Below are positions 43,982 through 52,007 of a stretch of DNA of 64,000 nucleotides, piece after piece; within the stretch, counting starts at the first letter, position 1, and every line of letters begins with the position of its first letter. Below the pieces are notes generated by a model that saw only the letters and a list, made by a program, of their open reading frames with translations, ran no database searches and was not told the DNA's origin. The translations under genes and the position numbers were made by a program. The stretch covers positions 1 through 64,000 of the forward strand of contig NZ_QBKU01000015.1 of assembly GCF_003054325.1 (NCBI RefSeq), given 5' to 3'. The stretch comes from Sulfitobacter mediterraneus (lineage in GTDB: Bacteria; Pseudomonadota; Alphaproteobacteria; Rhodobacterales; Rhodobacteraceae).

Positions 43982-45025
43982 TTGTCTGACTTGATGAAGA
44001 CCCATGGCGATGAATCGCCAAGCGGTGAAAATTTGGAGTATGACCCGGCCTTCACAGCGATGGAGCTTGAAGCGCAGCCGGAAGAAGAACGCCAAGCGGG
44101 CAGCGAAATTGTTGCGGGCAGTGACCCTGACTACAAGGCCTTGGCGCAAAAGGCGCGTGAGGTGCTTGACCGCAGCCATGAGATCCGCGCGGCGGTATAT
44201 CTGGCCGACAGCGAGTTGCGGATCAATGGGCTTGAGGGGTTTGCCGAGGTCACGGGCTTTATCCGGTTTTGCCTTGAGGAACACTGGAACACCTGCCATC
44301 CGGAATTGGACGCGGACGACGATGATGATCCAACCATGCGGATCAATGCGGTCACCAACCTTGCTGGCCGGTCAACCGTGGTCCGGTCGTTGCGGCGCTG
44401 GGCGCCTCTGACCAACAGCCGGGCATTTGGTCAGGTCACATTGCGCGACATCGAGGTGTCCAACGGTGACACGCCGCCCGCCGACGACGAAACACCAATG
44501 CCGATGGCGGATGTGCAGGCGGCATTCAAGGACACGCCAGCAGAACAATTGACGGCCTACTATGAGGCCGCAAAATCAGCCTTTGAAGATGTGAACGCCA
44601 TCGATGCGGTGTTCCTTGAGAAAACACCGGGTTTCGGCCCTACGCTTGATCCATTGCAAAAGATGTTGGGCGATGTTGTCCAAATTCTGGCCAAGGAAAC
44701 CGGCGCAGATCAGCCCGCAGCCGAAGACAGCGGCGAGGACACAGCCGACGGAACCAGCCAAGCGCCACAGTCCGGCGGTGGGGCAGGCGGCAGCGCCGTC
44801 AGCGCACCGGGCCAGATTGCATCTGCGGCCGATGTGGCCAGCGCTCTGGACAGCATTATTGCCTATTACAAACGGAACGAACCCTCTAGCCCATTGCCCA
44901 TTCTGCTCGCGCGGGCACGGCGGTTGATCGGGGCCGATTTCCTGACAATTGTGAATGATATTGCGCCTTTGGGCCTAGAGAATGTCAACCTCGTGGGGGG
45001 CATAGAAGAAGACTACAGCGAATAA
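43982..45025 (+). CDS. tssA: Type VI secretion system protein TssA (ImpA N-terminal domain)
   Basis: A 347-residue TssA-family protein, the cap/primer that coordinates sheath and tube assembly. The ImpA N-terminal hallmark SGENLEYDPAF is at the start, followed by ADSELRINGLEGFAEVTGF and EEHWNTCHPELD. The C-terminal part has a Gly-rich linker and a short helical end (LLARARRLIGADFLTIVNDIAP), characteristic of the short TssA class. The start is probably TTG at 43982, since family similarity covers the first five residues; ATG at 43994 is the alternative. It is the first gene of the visible T6SS operon. Confidence 0.9.
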   Translation: MSDLMKTHGDESPSGENLEYDPAFTAMELEAQPEEERQAGSEIVAGSDPDYKALAQKAREVLDRSHEIRAAVYLADSELRINGLEGFAEVTGFIRFCLEEHWNTCHPELDADDDDDPTMRINAVTNLAGRSTVVRSLRRWAPLTNSRAFGQVTLRDIEVSNGDTPPADDETPMPMADVQAAFKDTPAEQLTAYYEAAKSAFEDVNAIDAVFLEKTPGFGPTLDPLQKMLGDVVQILAKETGADQPAAEDSGEDTADGTSQAPQSGGGAGGSAVSAPGQIASAADVASALDSIIAYYKRNEPSSPLPILLARARRLIGADFLTIVNDIAPLGLENVNLVGGIEEDYSE

Positions 45026-45086
45026 TCCGTCTTTGAAATTCGAGACAGGATAGCCAACGAAAAACTTTGAAATGGGGGAGACGAAA

Positions 45087-45608
45087 ATGTCCAGCTCACA
45101 GAAATTCATCGCCAGAAACCGCGCCCCGAGGGTGCAAATCGAATATGACGTTGAACTCTACGGTGCCGAGAAAAAAGTTCAGCTGCCATTTGTTATGGGG
45201 GTCATGTCGGACCTCGCGGGCAAATCCGAGGTGGAACAGCCCGGCGTTGCGGATCGCAAATTCCTGGAAATTGATGTTGATAACTTCGATGACCGGATGA
45301 AGGCGATGAAACCGCGGGCGGCGTTTTCGGTTCCCAACACATTGACCGGCGAGGGCAATCTGTCTGTCGATATCAGTTTTGAAAGCATGGATGACTTTTC
45401 GCCCGGTGCCATTGCCAGCAAGGTCGAGCCGCTGCGCAAGCTGATGGAGGCCCGCAACGAGCTTTCGAACCTGATGACCTACATGGACGGCAAACCCGGT
45501 GCCGAAGAGCTGATTTCAAAAGCGATGAACGACCCTGCCTTGCTCAAGTCGTTGGCGGCCCAAGCGGCCCCGGCGGATGATCAGGGTGACGCGAAAGACG
45601 AGGAGTAA
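45087..45608 (+). CDS. tssB: Type VI secretion system contractile sheath small subunit TssB (VipA)
   Basis: A 173-residue TssB. FIARNRAPRVQIEYDVELYG and KKVQLPFVMGVMSDLAG are classic N-terminal motifs, followed by KFLEIDVDNFDDRMKAMKPR. It pairs with TssC to form the cytoplasmic contractile sheath. ATG at 45087 is chosen: GGGGGAGA lies 5-6 bases upstream, whereas the in-frame ATG at 45072 sits before that Shine-Dalgarno. It is 3 bases upstream of tssC, as is usual. Confidence 0.96.
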   Translation: MSSSQKFIARNRAPRVQIEYDVELYGAEKKVQLPFVMGVMSDLAGKSEVEQPGVADRKFLEIDVDNFDDRMKAMKPRAAFSVPNTLTGEGNLSVDISFESMDDFSPGAIASKVEPLRKLMEARNELSNLMTYMDGKPGAEELISKAMNDPALLKSLAAQAAPADDQGDAKDEE

Positions 45609-45611
45609 ACC

Positions 45612-47105
45612 ATGGCCGAAGAAGCAACAGAAGCCGAAGGCGGCGCAGGCGCGGTTCAGACCGAAGAATCCGATTTTGCCAGTCTGCTCCAGAAAGAATT
45701 TCGCCCCCGCACGGACACGGCCAAAACCGCCGTTGAAACCGCTGTCACCACATTGGCACAGCAAGCGCTTGAAAACGCGTCCCTTATTTCCGAGGACGTT
45801 CTGCTTTCGCTTGAGGCGATGGTCGCGGAAATTGATCGCAAGCTGTCCGAGCAGGTCAATCAGATCATTCACCACGACGAATACCAGGAATTGGAAAGCG
45901 CGTGGCGGGGTTTGCATTTCCTTGTGAACAACACCGAAACGGATGAGATGCTCAAGATCCGGGTGTTGAACATCTCCAAGAAAGAACTGCACAAAACCGT
46001 GCGCAAGTTCAAAGGCACCGCTTGGGATCAATCGCCAATCTTCAAAAAGCTTTATGGCGAAGAATATGATCAGATCGGCGGCGAGCCTTATGGCTGTCTG
46101 GTCGGGGACTACTATTTCGATCACACGCCACCGGATGTGGAACTGCTTGGTGAAATGGCCAAGATCAGCGCCGCCGGGCATGCGCCGTTTCTGGCCGCGG
46201 CTGCACCATCCTTGATGCAGTTCGAAAGCTGGGGCGAATTGTCGAACCCACGCGATCTGACCAAGATCTTCCAAACGCCGGAATATGCCGGTTGGCGTAG
46301 CCTTCGCGACAGCGAAGACAGCAAATACCTTGGTCTGGCGATGCCAAAGTTTCTGGGCCGCCAGCCTTACGGCGCCAAGTCGAACCCGGTGGAAGAGTTT
46401 GCCTTTGAAGAAGAAACCGGTGATGGCGATTCATCCAAATTTGCATGGGTCAACGCGGCCTACGGCATGGCGATGAACATCAATCGGTCCTTTAAGGAAT
46501 ATGGCTGGTGCAGCCGTATCCGCGGGGTTGAATCGGGCGGGACAATCGAAGGATTGCCAACCCATACGTTCCCGACAGATGACGGCGGCGTGGACATGAA
46601 ATGCCCAACCGAAGTCACGATCGGGGACCGCCGCGAGGCCGAATTGGCCAAAGCAGGTCTGATGCCGCTTCTGCACCGTAAGAACACGGATGTCGCATCG
46701 TTCATTGGGGCGCAATCGCTGCACAAACCGGCCGAATATGACGACCCGGATGCAACGGCAAATGCCAATCTGGCTGCCCGTTTGCCCTACCTTTTCGCAA
46801 CCTGCCGTTTTGCGCATTATCTAAAATGCATGGTTCGTGATAAGGTGGGTTCATTCAAAGAACGGGCTGAAATGGAGCGGTGGCTGAACGACTGGATTAT
46901 GCAATACGTCGACGGCAACCCAGGCACATCGAGCGAAGACACCAAGGCGCGCAAGCCACTTGCGGCGGCTGAGGTTGTTGTCGAAGCGGACGAAGAAAAT
47001 CCGGGCTACTACCGCTCGCAATTCTATCTGCGCCCGCATTACCAATTGGAAGGCCTGTCCGTTTCACTGCGGCTTGTGTCGAAGTTGCCTTCTGAAAAAC
47101 AATAA
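45612..47105 (+). CDS. tssC: Type VI secretion system contractile sheath large subunit TssC (VipB)
   Basis: A 497-residue TssC. Typical stretches are HHDEYQELESAWRGLHFLV, DQIGGEPYGCLVGDY, and the C-terminal NPGYYRSQFYLRPHYQLEGL. With TssB it builds the sheath whose contraction fires the Hcp tube; its N-terminal helix region is where ClpV binds. Length and order (tssB before tssC) are normal. It is followed by hcp after 87 bases. Confidence 0.97.
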   Translation: MAEEATEAEGGAGAVQTEESDFASLLQKEFRPRTDTAKTAVETAVTTLAQQALENASLISEDVLLSLEAMVAEIDRKLSEQVNQIIHHDEYQELESAWRGLHFLVNNTETDEMLKIRVLNISKKELHKTVRKFKGTAWDQSPIFKKLYGEEYDQIGGEPYGCLVGDYYFDHTPPDVELLGEMAKISAAGHAPFLAAAAPSLMQFESWGELSNPRDLTKIFQTPEYAGWRSLRDSEDSKYLGLAMPKFLGRQPYGAKSNPVEEFAFEEETGDGDSSKFAWVNAAYGMAMNINRSFKEYGWCSRIRGVESGGTIEGLPTHTFPTDDGGVDMKCPTEVTIGDRREAELAKAGLMPLLHRKNTDVASFIGAQSLHKPAEYDDPDATANANLAARLPYLFATCRFAHYLKCMVRDKVGSFKERAEMERWLNDWIMQYVDGNPGTSSEDTKARKPLAAAEVVVEADEENPGYYRSQFYLRPHYQLEGLSVSLRLVSKLPSEKQ

Positions 47106-47192
47106 GAAAATTGAGGTCGCAGCGGTTGTCGGTGCGACCCGACAGTTTTTGAAACGCGGAAGATCCGCTCTATCCATGAAAGGACGTTCGTA

Positions 47193-47684
47193 ATGGCCGT
47201 CGACATGTTTCTCGATATCACGGGTGAAATTGAAGGTGAATCGCAGGATGCGAAACACAAGAACGAAATTGATGTTCTGGCTTGGTCATGGGGCATGAGC
47301 CAGTCCGGCAGCTTCCACGTTGGTGGCGGCGGCGGCTCTGGCAAGGCCAACTTCCAAGACATCTCGGTGACCAAATGGGTGGACAAGGCCTCTGCCATTT
47401 TGATGGTGTACTGCGCCAATGGGGATCACTTTTCCGACGCCAAGCTGACAGTGCGCAAAGCGGGCAAAAAGCCGCTCGAATACATCATCATCAGCATGAA
47501 AGATGTTTTGGTGACATCCGTTCAAACCGGCGGGTCAGGTGGTGAAGACAAGCTGACCGAGAATATCACGCTGAATTTCCGGTCCTGCAAAGTCGAATAT
47601 GTTCCACAGAAGAAGGACGGCAGCGGCGATGCTGCGAAGACCTTTGAATGGAACATGGCCGAGAACGAGCCAACGTTCGCATAA
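47193..47684 (+). CDS. hcp: Hcp family type VI secretion tube protein (TssD)
   Basis: A 163-residue Hcp1-type protein. It begins MAVDMFLDITGEIEGESQD and contains EIDVLAWSWGMSQSG, a Gly-rich extended loop, and VTKWVDKASA, all standard. Hexameric rings stack into the inner tube expelled by sheath contraction, and small effectors may ride in the lumen. AAAGGA sits 8-9 bases before the ATG. A hairpin follows the stop, which would favour the high hcp mRNA level these systems need. Confidence 0.96.
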   Translation: MAVDMFLDITGEIEGESQDAKHKNEIDVLAWSWGMSQSGSFHVGGGGGSGKANFQDISVTKWVDKASAILMVYCANGDHFSDAKLTVRKAGKKPLEYIIISMKDVLVTSVQTGGSGGEDKLTENITLNFRSCKVEYVPQKKDGSGDAAKTFEWNMAENEPTFA

Positions 47685-47691
47685 GACAGAT

Positions 47692-47712
47692 CGCCGCGAC
47701 GTGATCGCGGCG
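47692..47712 (+). terminator. Hairpin downstream of hcp
   Basis: CGCCGCG and CGCGGCG form a perfect 7-bp stem with loop ACGTGAT, 7 bases after the hcp stop. There is no T-run, so partial termination or 3'-end protection of hcp mRNA is more likely than full termination. Confidence 0.5.
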
Positions 47713-47745
47713 AGCCACCCTGCATTGCATTGACGGAGTTTGCTT

Positions 47746-48585
47746 GTGGAAAACACCGCACAAGATCTATTGAAAGCTGGGGATTTAGCCGGTGCATTGG
47801 CAGCATTGCAAGACAATGTGCGTGCCCGCCCCGAAGATGCAAAACTGCGCATCTTTCTGTTTCAATTGCTTTGTGTTCAGGGGAACTGGGAACGGGCCAT
47901 TGCGCAGCTAAAATTATGTGCGCAATTGGATCCATCCGCATTGCCGATGGCCCAAACCTACCGCGAGGCGATCATCTGTGAAGTGTTCCGCGAAAAGGTG
48001 TTCAAGGGCGAGAAAGACGCGCTGATATTTGGAGAGCCGCAAGACTGGCTGGCGCTATTGGCGCAAGCGCTTCGGGCGTTGGCCAAAGGCGATACCGCCC
48101 ATGCGGCGCAGCTGCGTGAAGAGGCGTTCGAAAAGGCACCCGCCGCGTCGGGAGAGATTGACGGGCAGGATTTCGAATGGATCGCCGACGCGGATATGCG
48201 GCTGGGTCCGGTTTTGGAAATTGTCATCAATGGCAAATACTTCTGGATGCCCTTTAATGTGCTTTCCAGCCTTAGGATCGAGGCGCCCGAAGATCTGCGC
48301 GATACGGTTTGGACAGCTGTCAATCTGACTTTGAACAACGGCGGTGAATTGGTCGGGCTTGTCCCGACCCGCTATGCCGGGACTGTGGCGACGGGCGAAG
48401 ATGCCATGCTGCTGTCGCGAACGACGCAATGGAATGATCTGGGTGAGGGTCTGTTTGCGGGCCTGGGCCAGCGGCTTTTGGTGACGGATGCGGCGGAAAT
48501 CCCGTTGATGGACGCGCGCAACATCCAGTTTGCCGCGCCTTCCAGTGCGGCGCCTTCTTCCGATGGGGACGAGGGGGATGGCTGA
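47746..48585 (+). CDS. tagJ: ImpE/TagJ family type VI secretion accessory protein
   Basis: A 279-residue ImpE-like protein. The N-terminal part has TPR-like helices (DLAGALAALQDNVRARPED, RIFLFQLLCVQGNWERAI). The C-terminal domain includes DFEWIADADMRLGPVLEIVINGKY, a family hallmark, and LVPTRYAGT. TagJ binds the TssB N-terminus and assists ClpV-dependent sheath recycling in some systems. GTG at 47746 is preferred because GGAG lies 7 bases upstream; TTG at 47740 is too close to it. Its stop overlaps the tssE start. Confidence 0.9.
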   Translation: MENTAQDLLKAGDLAGALAALQDNVRARPEDAKLRIFLFQLLCVQGNWERAIAQLKLCAQLDPSALPMAQTYREAIICEVFREKVFKGEKDALIFGEPQDWLALLAQALRALAKGDTAHAAQLREEAFEKAPAASGEIDGQDFEWIADADMRLGPVLEIVINGKYFWMPFNVLSSLRIEAPEDLRDTVWTAVNLTLNNGGELVGLVPTRYAGTVATGEDAMLLSRTTQWNDLGEGLFAGLGQRLLVTDAAEIPLMDARNIQFAAPSSAAPSSDGDEGDG

Positions 48586-49075
48586 TCGTACCCTTACAGA
48601 GCGTCTTCAACCGTCGATTCTGGATCGGCTCACCGACGAAGCGCCTCAAAAAAAGACCGAGACAACAGCAGAGCGGATGATCGACATCCGGCGGCTGCGC
48701 GAGATCATTCAGCGTGATCTGTCTTGGCTGCTGAACACCGGCAATATCGATAGCGAGATTGACGCGGACCTTTATCCCAATGTGTCTCAATCGGTGCTGA
48801 ACTATGGGGTGCCCGATGCCACGGGGGATTACGCCAATTTGCGCCGCGCGGCCAATGTGCGTGATGCTATCCAAAAGGCGGTCGAACTGTTTGAACCGCG
48901 TTTGATAGATGGATCTCTTAACGTCATCAGCCGCACCAAAGACGCCAAGCGCGAGCCGGTGATCACCTTTGATATTGTTGGTGATATGTGGGCACAGCCC
49001 CTGCCGACAGAACTTTATCTGCGCAGCCAGTTTGACACCACAACCGGTCAGGTCACGCTAGAGCAGGGGGCATAA
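48578..49075 (+). CDS. tssE: Type VI secretion system baseplate subunit TssE
   Basis: A 165-residue gp25-like baseplate protein. It has LTERLQPSILDRLTDE at the start, IRRLREIIQRDLSWLLNT in the centre and an NYGVPDATG motif, all typical of TssE. ATG at 48578 overlaps the impE stop by 8 bases; the longer frame from 48530 lies inside impE. It joins TssF, TssG and TssK in the wedge complex of the baseplate. It ends 6 bases before tssF. Confidence 0.94.
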   Translation: MADRTLTERLQPSILDRLTDEAPQKKTETTAERMIDIRRLREIIQRDLSWLLNTGNIDSEIDADLYPNVSQSVLNYGVPDATGDYANLRRAANVRDAIQKAVELFEPRLIDGSLNVISRTKDAKREPVITFDIVGDMWAQPLPTELYLRSQFDTTTGQVTLEQGA

Positions 49076-49081
49076 CCGACT

Positions 49082-50962
49082 ATGGATAGCCGTCTGCTGA
49101 GACATTATGAAACCGAACTGGCGTTTCTGCGGGAAATGGGCGCGGAATTTGCCGATGCCTACCCCAAGATCGCCTCGCGTTTGGGGATGGATGGCCTCGA
49201 AATTCTTGACCCCTATGTTGAGCGCCTACTTGAGGGGACTGCGTTTCTCACGGCGCGGGTCCAACTTGAGTTGGAGATGCAATATCCGGCGTTCACCAGC
49301 CATTTGCTGGATGTGGTTTTCCCGCATTTTCTGGCGCCTACACCCTCAATGATGGTGGCCGAGTTGTTGCCCGATCTGACCAATGCCGATCTGGCGCAGG
49401 GCTATGAGCTGCCCCGCGAGACCACGCTGCGCTCCAAGACCGTCAGCGGGGCGCAGAAGGCTTGCCAGTTCCGCACCGCACATGATCTGCATTTGTGGCC
49501 CATCATAGTGACGGAGGCCGAATATATCGATGGGCGCGGTGCGCTGGTCGCGGCCGGGGTAGCCCAAGACGCAGAGGCCCGTTCGGCGGTTCGGCTGCGT
49601 CTGACCCGCCATGGCGATCTGCCGATCAAGGAACTGCCGGTCGATGATCTGACGTTCTTTTTGGGCGGGCAGTTGAGCACCGGTTGGTCCTTATACGAGA
49701 TGCTTTGCGCCAGCCCGGCCACGGTGGTTGCCAAATCGCCAAACCGGCGCGACAGCTGGACCGAGAAGTTGCAAAATCCCGTTCGCCCGCGCGGGCTGGA
49801 CCGGGATGAGGCCTTGCTGCCCACGCCGCGCCCATCCTTTGACGGCTACAGGTTGTTGCAGGAACATTTTGCAATGCCGGAGCGCAATCTGTTTATCGAG
49901 GTTTCGGGCCTGCAATCGGTGATTTCCCGCTGCGACGAAGACAGTCTGGATCTGTATTTTCTGATGCGGGAAAGCAAACCGGAGATTGCGCCGAACATCA
50001 CGCCCGAGGCGTTCAAGCTGCACTGTGTGCCGGCGATCAATTTGTTTCCCAAACGCTGTGACCGGGTGCCGGTGTCGGAGCGGTTTACGGAATATCATCT
50101 GGTGCCTGACCGGACCGCGCCCAAGGATTTTGAGGTTTTCTCGATCTCCAAAGTCACTGGCATCAGCAATAAAGGCAAAGATGATCTGCCGCTCAAAGCG
50201 TTCTATTCCGCGGACGAGATGACCGCAGCGGCGGGGGGCGGTGGCGCCTATTACACGCACAAGCGTCATTTGCGTCAGCGCAGCGCGGCGGAAACCCTCA
50301 AGGGCATGCGCACCAATTACCTTGGCTCTGAAAGCTATCTGTCGATCGTGGACGCCCACGAAGCGCCTTATCCAGCCCATCTTGGGCAATTGGCGGTGGA
50401 GGCGATGGTGACCAACCGGGATCTGCCGATGCTGTTGCCCAATGGGGTCGATAACGTCTTTCACCTGCCCGAAGGCGGGCCGGTTGCGACGATCCGAACC
50501 CCTGTTGGCCCAACCAAACCCAAACCTTGCATCGCCCAAGGCGACGCCGCTTGGCGTGCGGTCAGCCATCTGAGCCTCAATTACCTGTCGATCTCTGATG
50601 ATACCGGGGCCGAAGGCGGCGGCGCGGCTGCGTTGCGGGAACTCATTGGCCTATACGCACCCATCGGTGATCGTGCGATGGAGCAGCAACTTGAAGGGAT
50701 CGTCGCGGTCAACACTCGCCCGATTGTCCGGCGCATCCACGAAGGCACGCTTTCCACAGCGGTGCGTGGTTTGGAAATCACATTGGAACTGGATGAGACG
50801 TTGTTTGAGGGCAGTTCGGTGCTGTCCCTCGCTACTGTGTTGGAACGGTTCTTTCAAAAGTATGCGACCATCAACAGTTTCACCGAGATGGTTCTGAAAA
50901 CCCAACAAAGAGGAGAGATCACACGATGGTCACCAAGAAAGGGGACACATCGCGCGATCTGA
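49082..50962 (+). CDS. tssF: Type VI secretion system baseplate subunit TssF
   Basis: A 626-residue TssF. The start LLRHYETELAFLREMGAEFA and DPYVERLLEGTAFLTARVQ are diagnostic, as are LDVVFPHFLAPTPSM and the C-terminal RGLEITLELDETLFEGSS. TssF forms, with TssG, the core of each baseplate wedge around VgrG. Length is normal. The last 37 bases overlap the start of tssG in another frame. Confidence 0.96.
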   Translation: MDSRLLRHYETELAFLREMGAEFADAYPKIASRLGMDGLEILDPYVERLLEGTAFLTARVQLELEMQYPAFTSHLLDVVFPHFLAPTPSMMVAELLPDLTNADLAQGYELPRETTLRSKTVSGAQKACQFRTAHDLHLWPIIVTEAEYIDGRGALVAAGVAQDAEARSAVRLRLTRHGDLPIKELPVDDLTFFLGGQLSTGWSLYEMLCASPATVVAKSPNRRDSWTEKLQNPVRPRGLDRDEALLPTPRPSFDGYRLLQEHFAMPERNLFIEVSGLQSVISRCDEDSLDLYFLMRESKPEIAPNITPEAFKLHCVPAINLFPKRCDRVPVSERFTEYHLVPDRTAPKDFEVFSISKVTGISNKGKDDLPLKAFYSADEMTAAAGGGGAYYTHKRHLRQRSAAETLKGMRTNYLGSESYLSIVDAHEAPYPAHLGQLAVEAMVTNRDLPMLLPNGVDNVFHLPEGGPVATIRTPVGPTKPKPCIAQGDAAWRAVSHLSLNYLSISDDTGAEGGGAAALRELIGLYAPIGDRAMEQQLEGIVAVNTRPIVRRIHEGTLSTAVRGLEITLELDETLFEGSSVLSLATVLERFFQKYATINSFTEMVLKTQQRGEITRWSPRKGTHRAI

Positions 50963-51969
50963 CCCATCTTGAGCGTCTGATCCGTGATCCCCAAGCCCAT
51001 CATATTTTCCACGCCATGCGCCTTTTGGATGCAGAGGGGCAGGACGGACCACGTTTTGGCCAATCGCGGCGCCCGCGGCAAGACAATGTACGGTTTGGCC
51101 AAGAGCCCTATCTGGGGTTTCCTCCGTCAACGATCCAAGGTTTTGACAAACCGACCAAATCAAGGCCGTCAAAGCTGCGGAATTTCTTTTTTGGCTTCTT
51201 TGGGCCGCATGGCCCGTTGCCGCTGCATCTGACCGAATACGCCCGCAGCAGAAAGCTGAACTTTAACGATCCGACCTTTGTTGCCTTTGCGGATATGCTG
51301 ACGCATCGGTTGATGACATTGCTTTACCGCGCATGGGTGCAAGGCCAGCCGACCGCCGCATTTGATCGTGGCGAAAACAGCGAAACCGAAAGCAAGATTG
51401 CGGCGCTTGGTGGATATCACGCCAAGACCCTGCGCGACCGTGACGCGATGCCGGATCTGGCAAAACGTCACTTTGTTGGCCTGTTGGCCAATGGGCCACG
51501 CAATGCTGATGGCTTGGTCGCAATCCTCAACGGGTTCTTTGACGCGCCAGTGTCCTTGGAGGAATTTGTCGGGGAATGGCTGACGCTTGAGCCGTCCGAT
51601 CACTGGATTTTGGGCGGGCCTGCAACCTTGGGTCAAACCGCCTGCATCGGGGCGCGGGTCTGGTCACAGTCATCGAAGTTCCGGCTGCGGATTGGGCCGC
51701 TTTCGATGGAAGACTATAAGAACCTGCTGCCCGGTTCTCCGGCGTTGGAACGGCTGCGGGCGATTGTGCGCAATTATATTGGCGATCAACTCGATTGGGA
51801 TGTGAACCTTGTTCTTCGCGGCGCTGAGGTGCCGCAGGCGCAGTTGGGCGCATCGACCCAGTTGGGACTGACCAGTTGGGTCGGCTCTGATCCACACCCG
51901 GCCGAAGTTGCCGATTTGTACCTAGAACCCCTGGCCACCCGGCCCGCACAAGCGGCGCAGGCGGCCTGA
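50926..51969 (+). CDS. tssG: Type VI secretion system baseplate subunit TssG
   Basis: A 347-residue TssG. The N-terminal HHIFHAMRLLDAEG, RPRQDNVRFGQEPYLGFPPS and the later NFFFGFFGPHGPLPLHLTEY are hallmarks of the family. ATG at 50926 has AAAGAGGAGAG about 9 bases upstream, inside the tssF 3' end, so the 37-base overlap is real and the two genes are coupled. It partners TssF in the baseplate. Confidence 0.96.
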   Translation: MVTKKGDTSRDLTHLERLIRDPQAHHIFHAMRLLDAEGQDGPRFGQSRRPRQDNVRFGQEPYLGFPPSTIQGFDKPTKSRPSKLRNFFFGFFGPHGPLPLHLTEYARSRKLNFNDPTFVAFADMLTHRLMTLLYRAWVQGQPTAAFDRGENSETESKIAALGGYHAKTLRDRDAMPDLAKRHFVGLLANGPRNADGLVAILNGFFDAPVSLEEFVGEWLTLEPSDHWILGGPATLGQTACIGARVWSQSSKFRLRIGPLSMEDYKNLLPGSPALERLRAIVRNYIGDQLDWDVNLVLRGAEVPQAQLGASTQLGLTSWVGSDPHPAEVADLYLEPLATRPAQAAQAA

Positions 51970-52007
51970 ACTGAAACACCAACCGCGCCACAGCGGAGGA
52001 GATTGCG

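Noticed and set aside
49691-50569. 292-residue open frame antisense to tssF
   Set aside because: No RBS or domain; tssF is conserved across the same bases.
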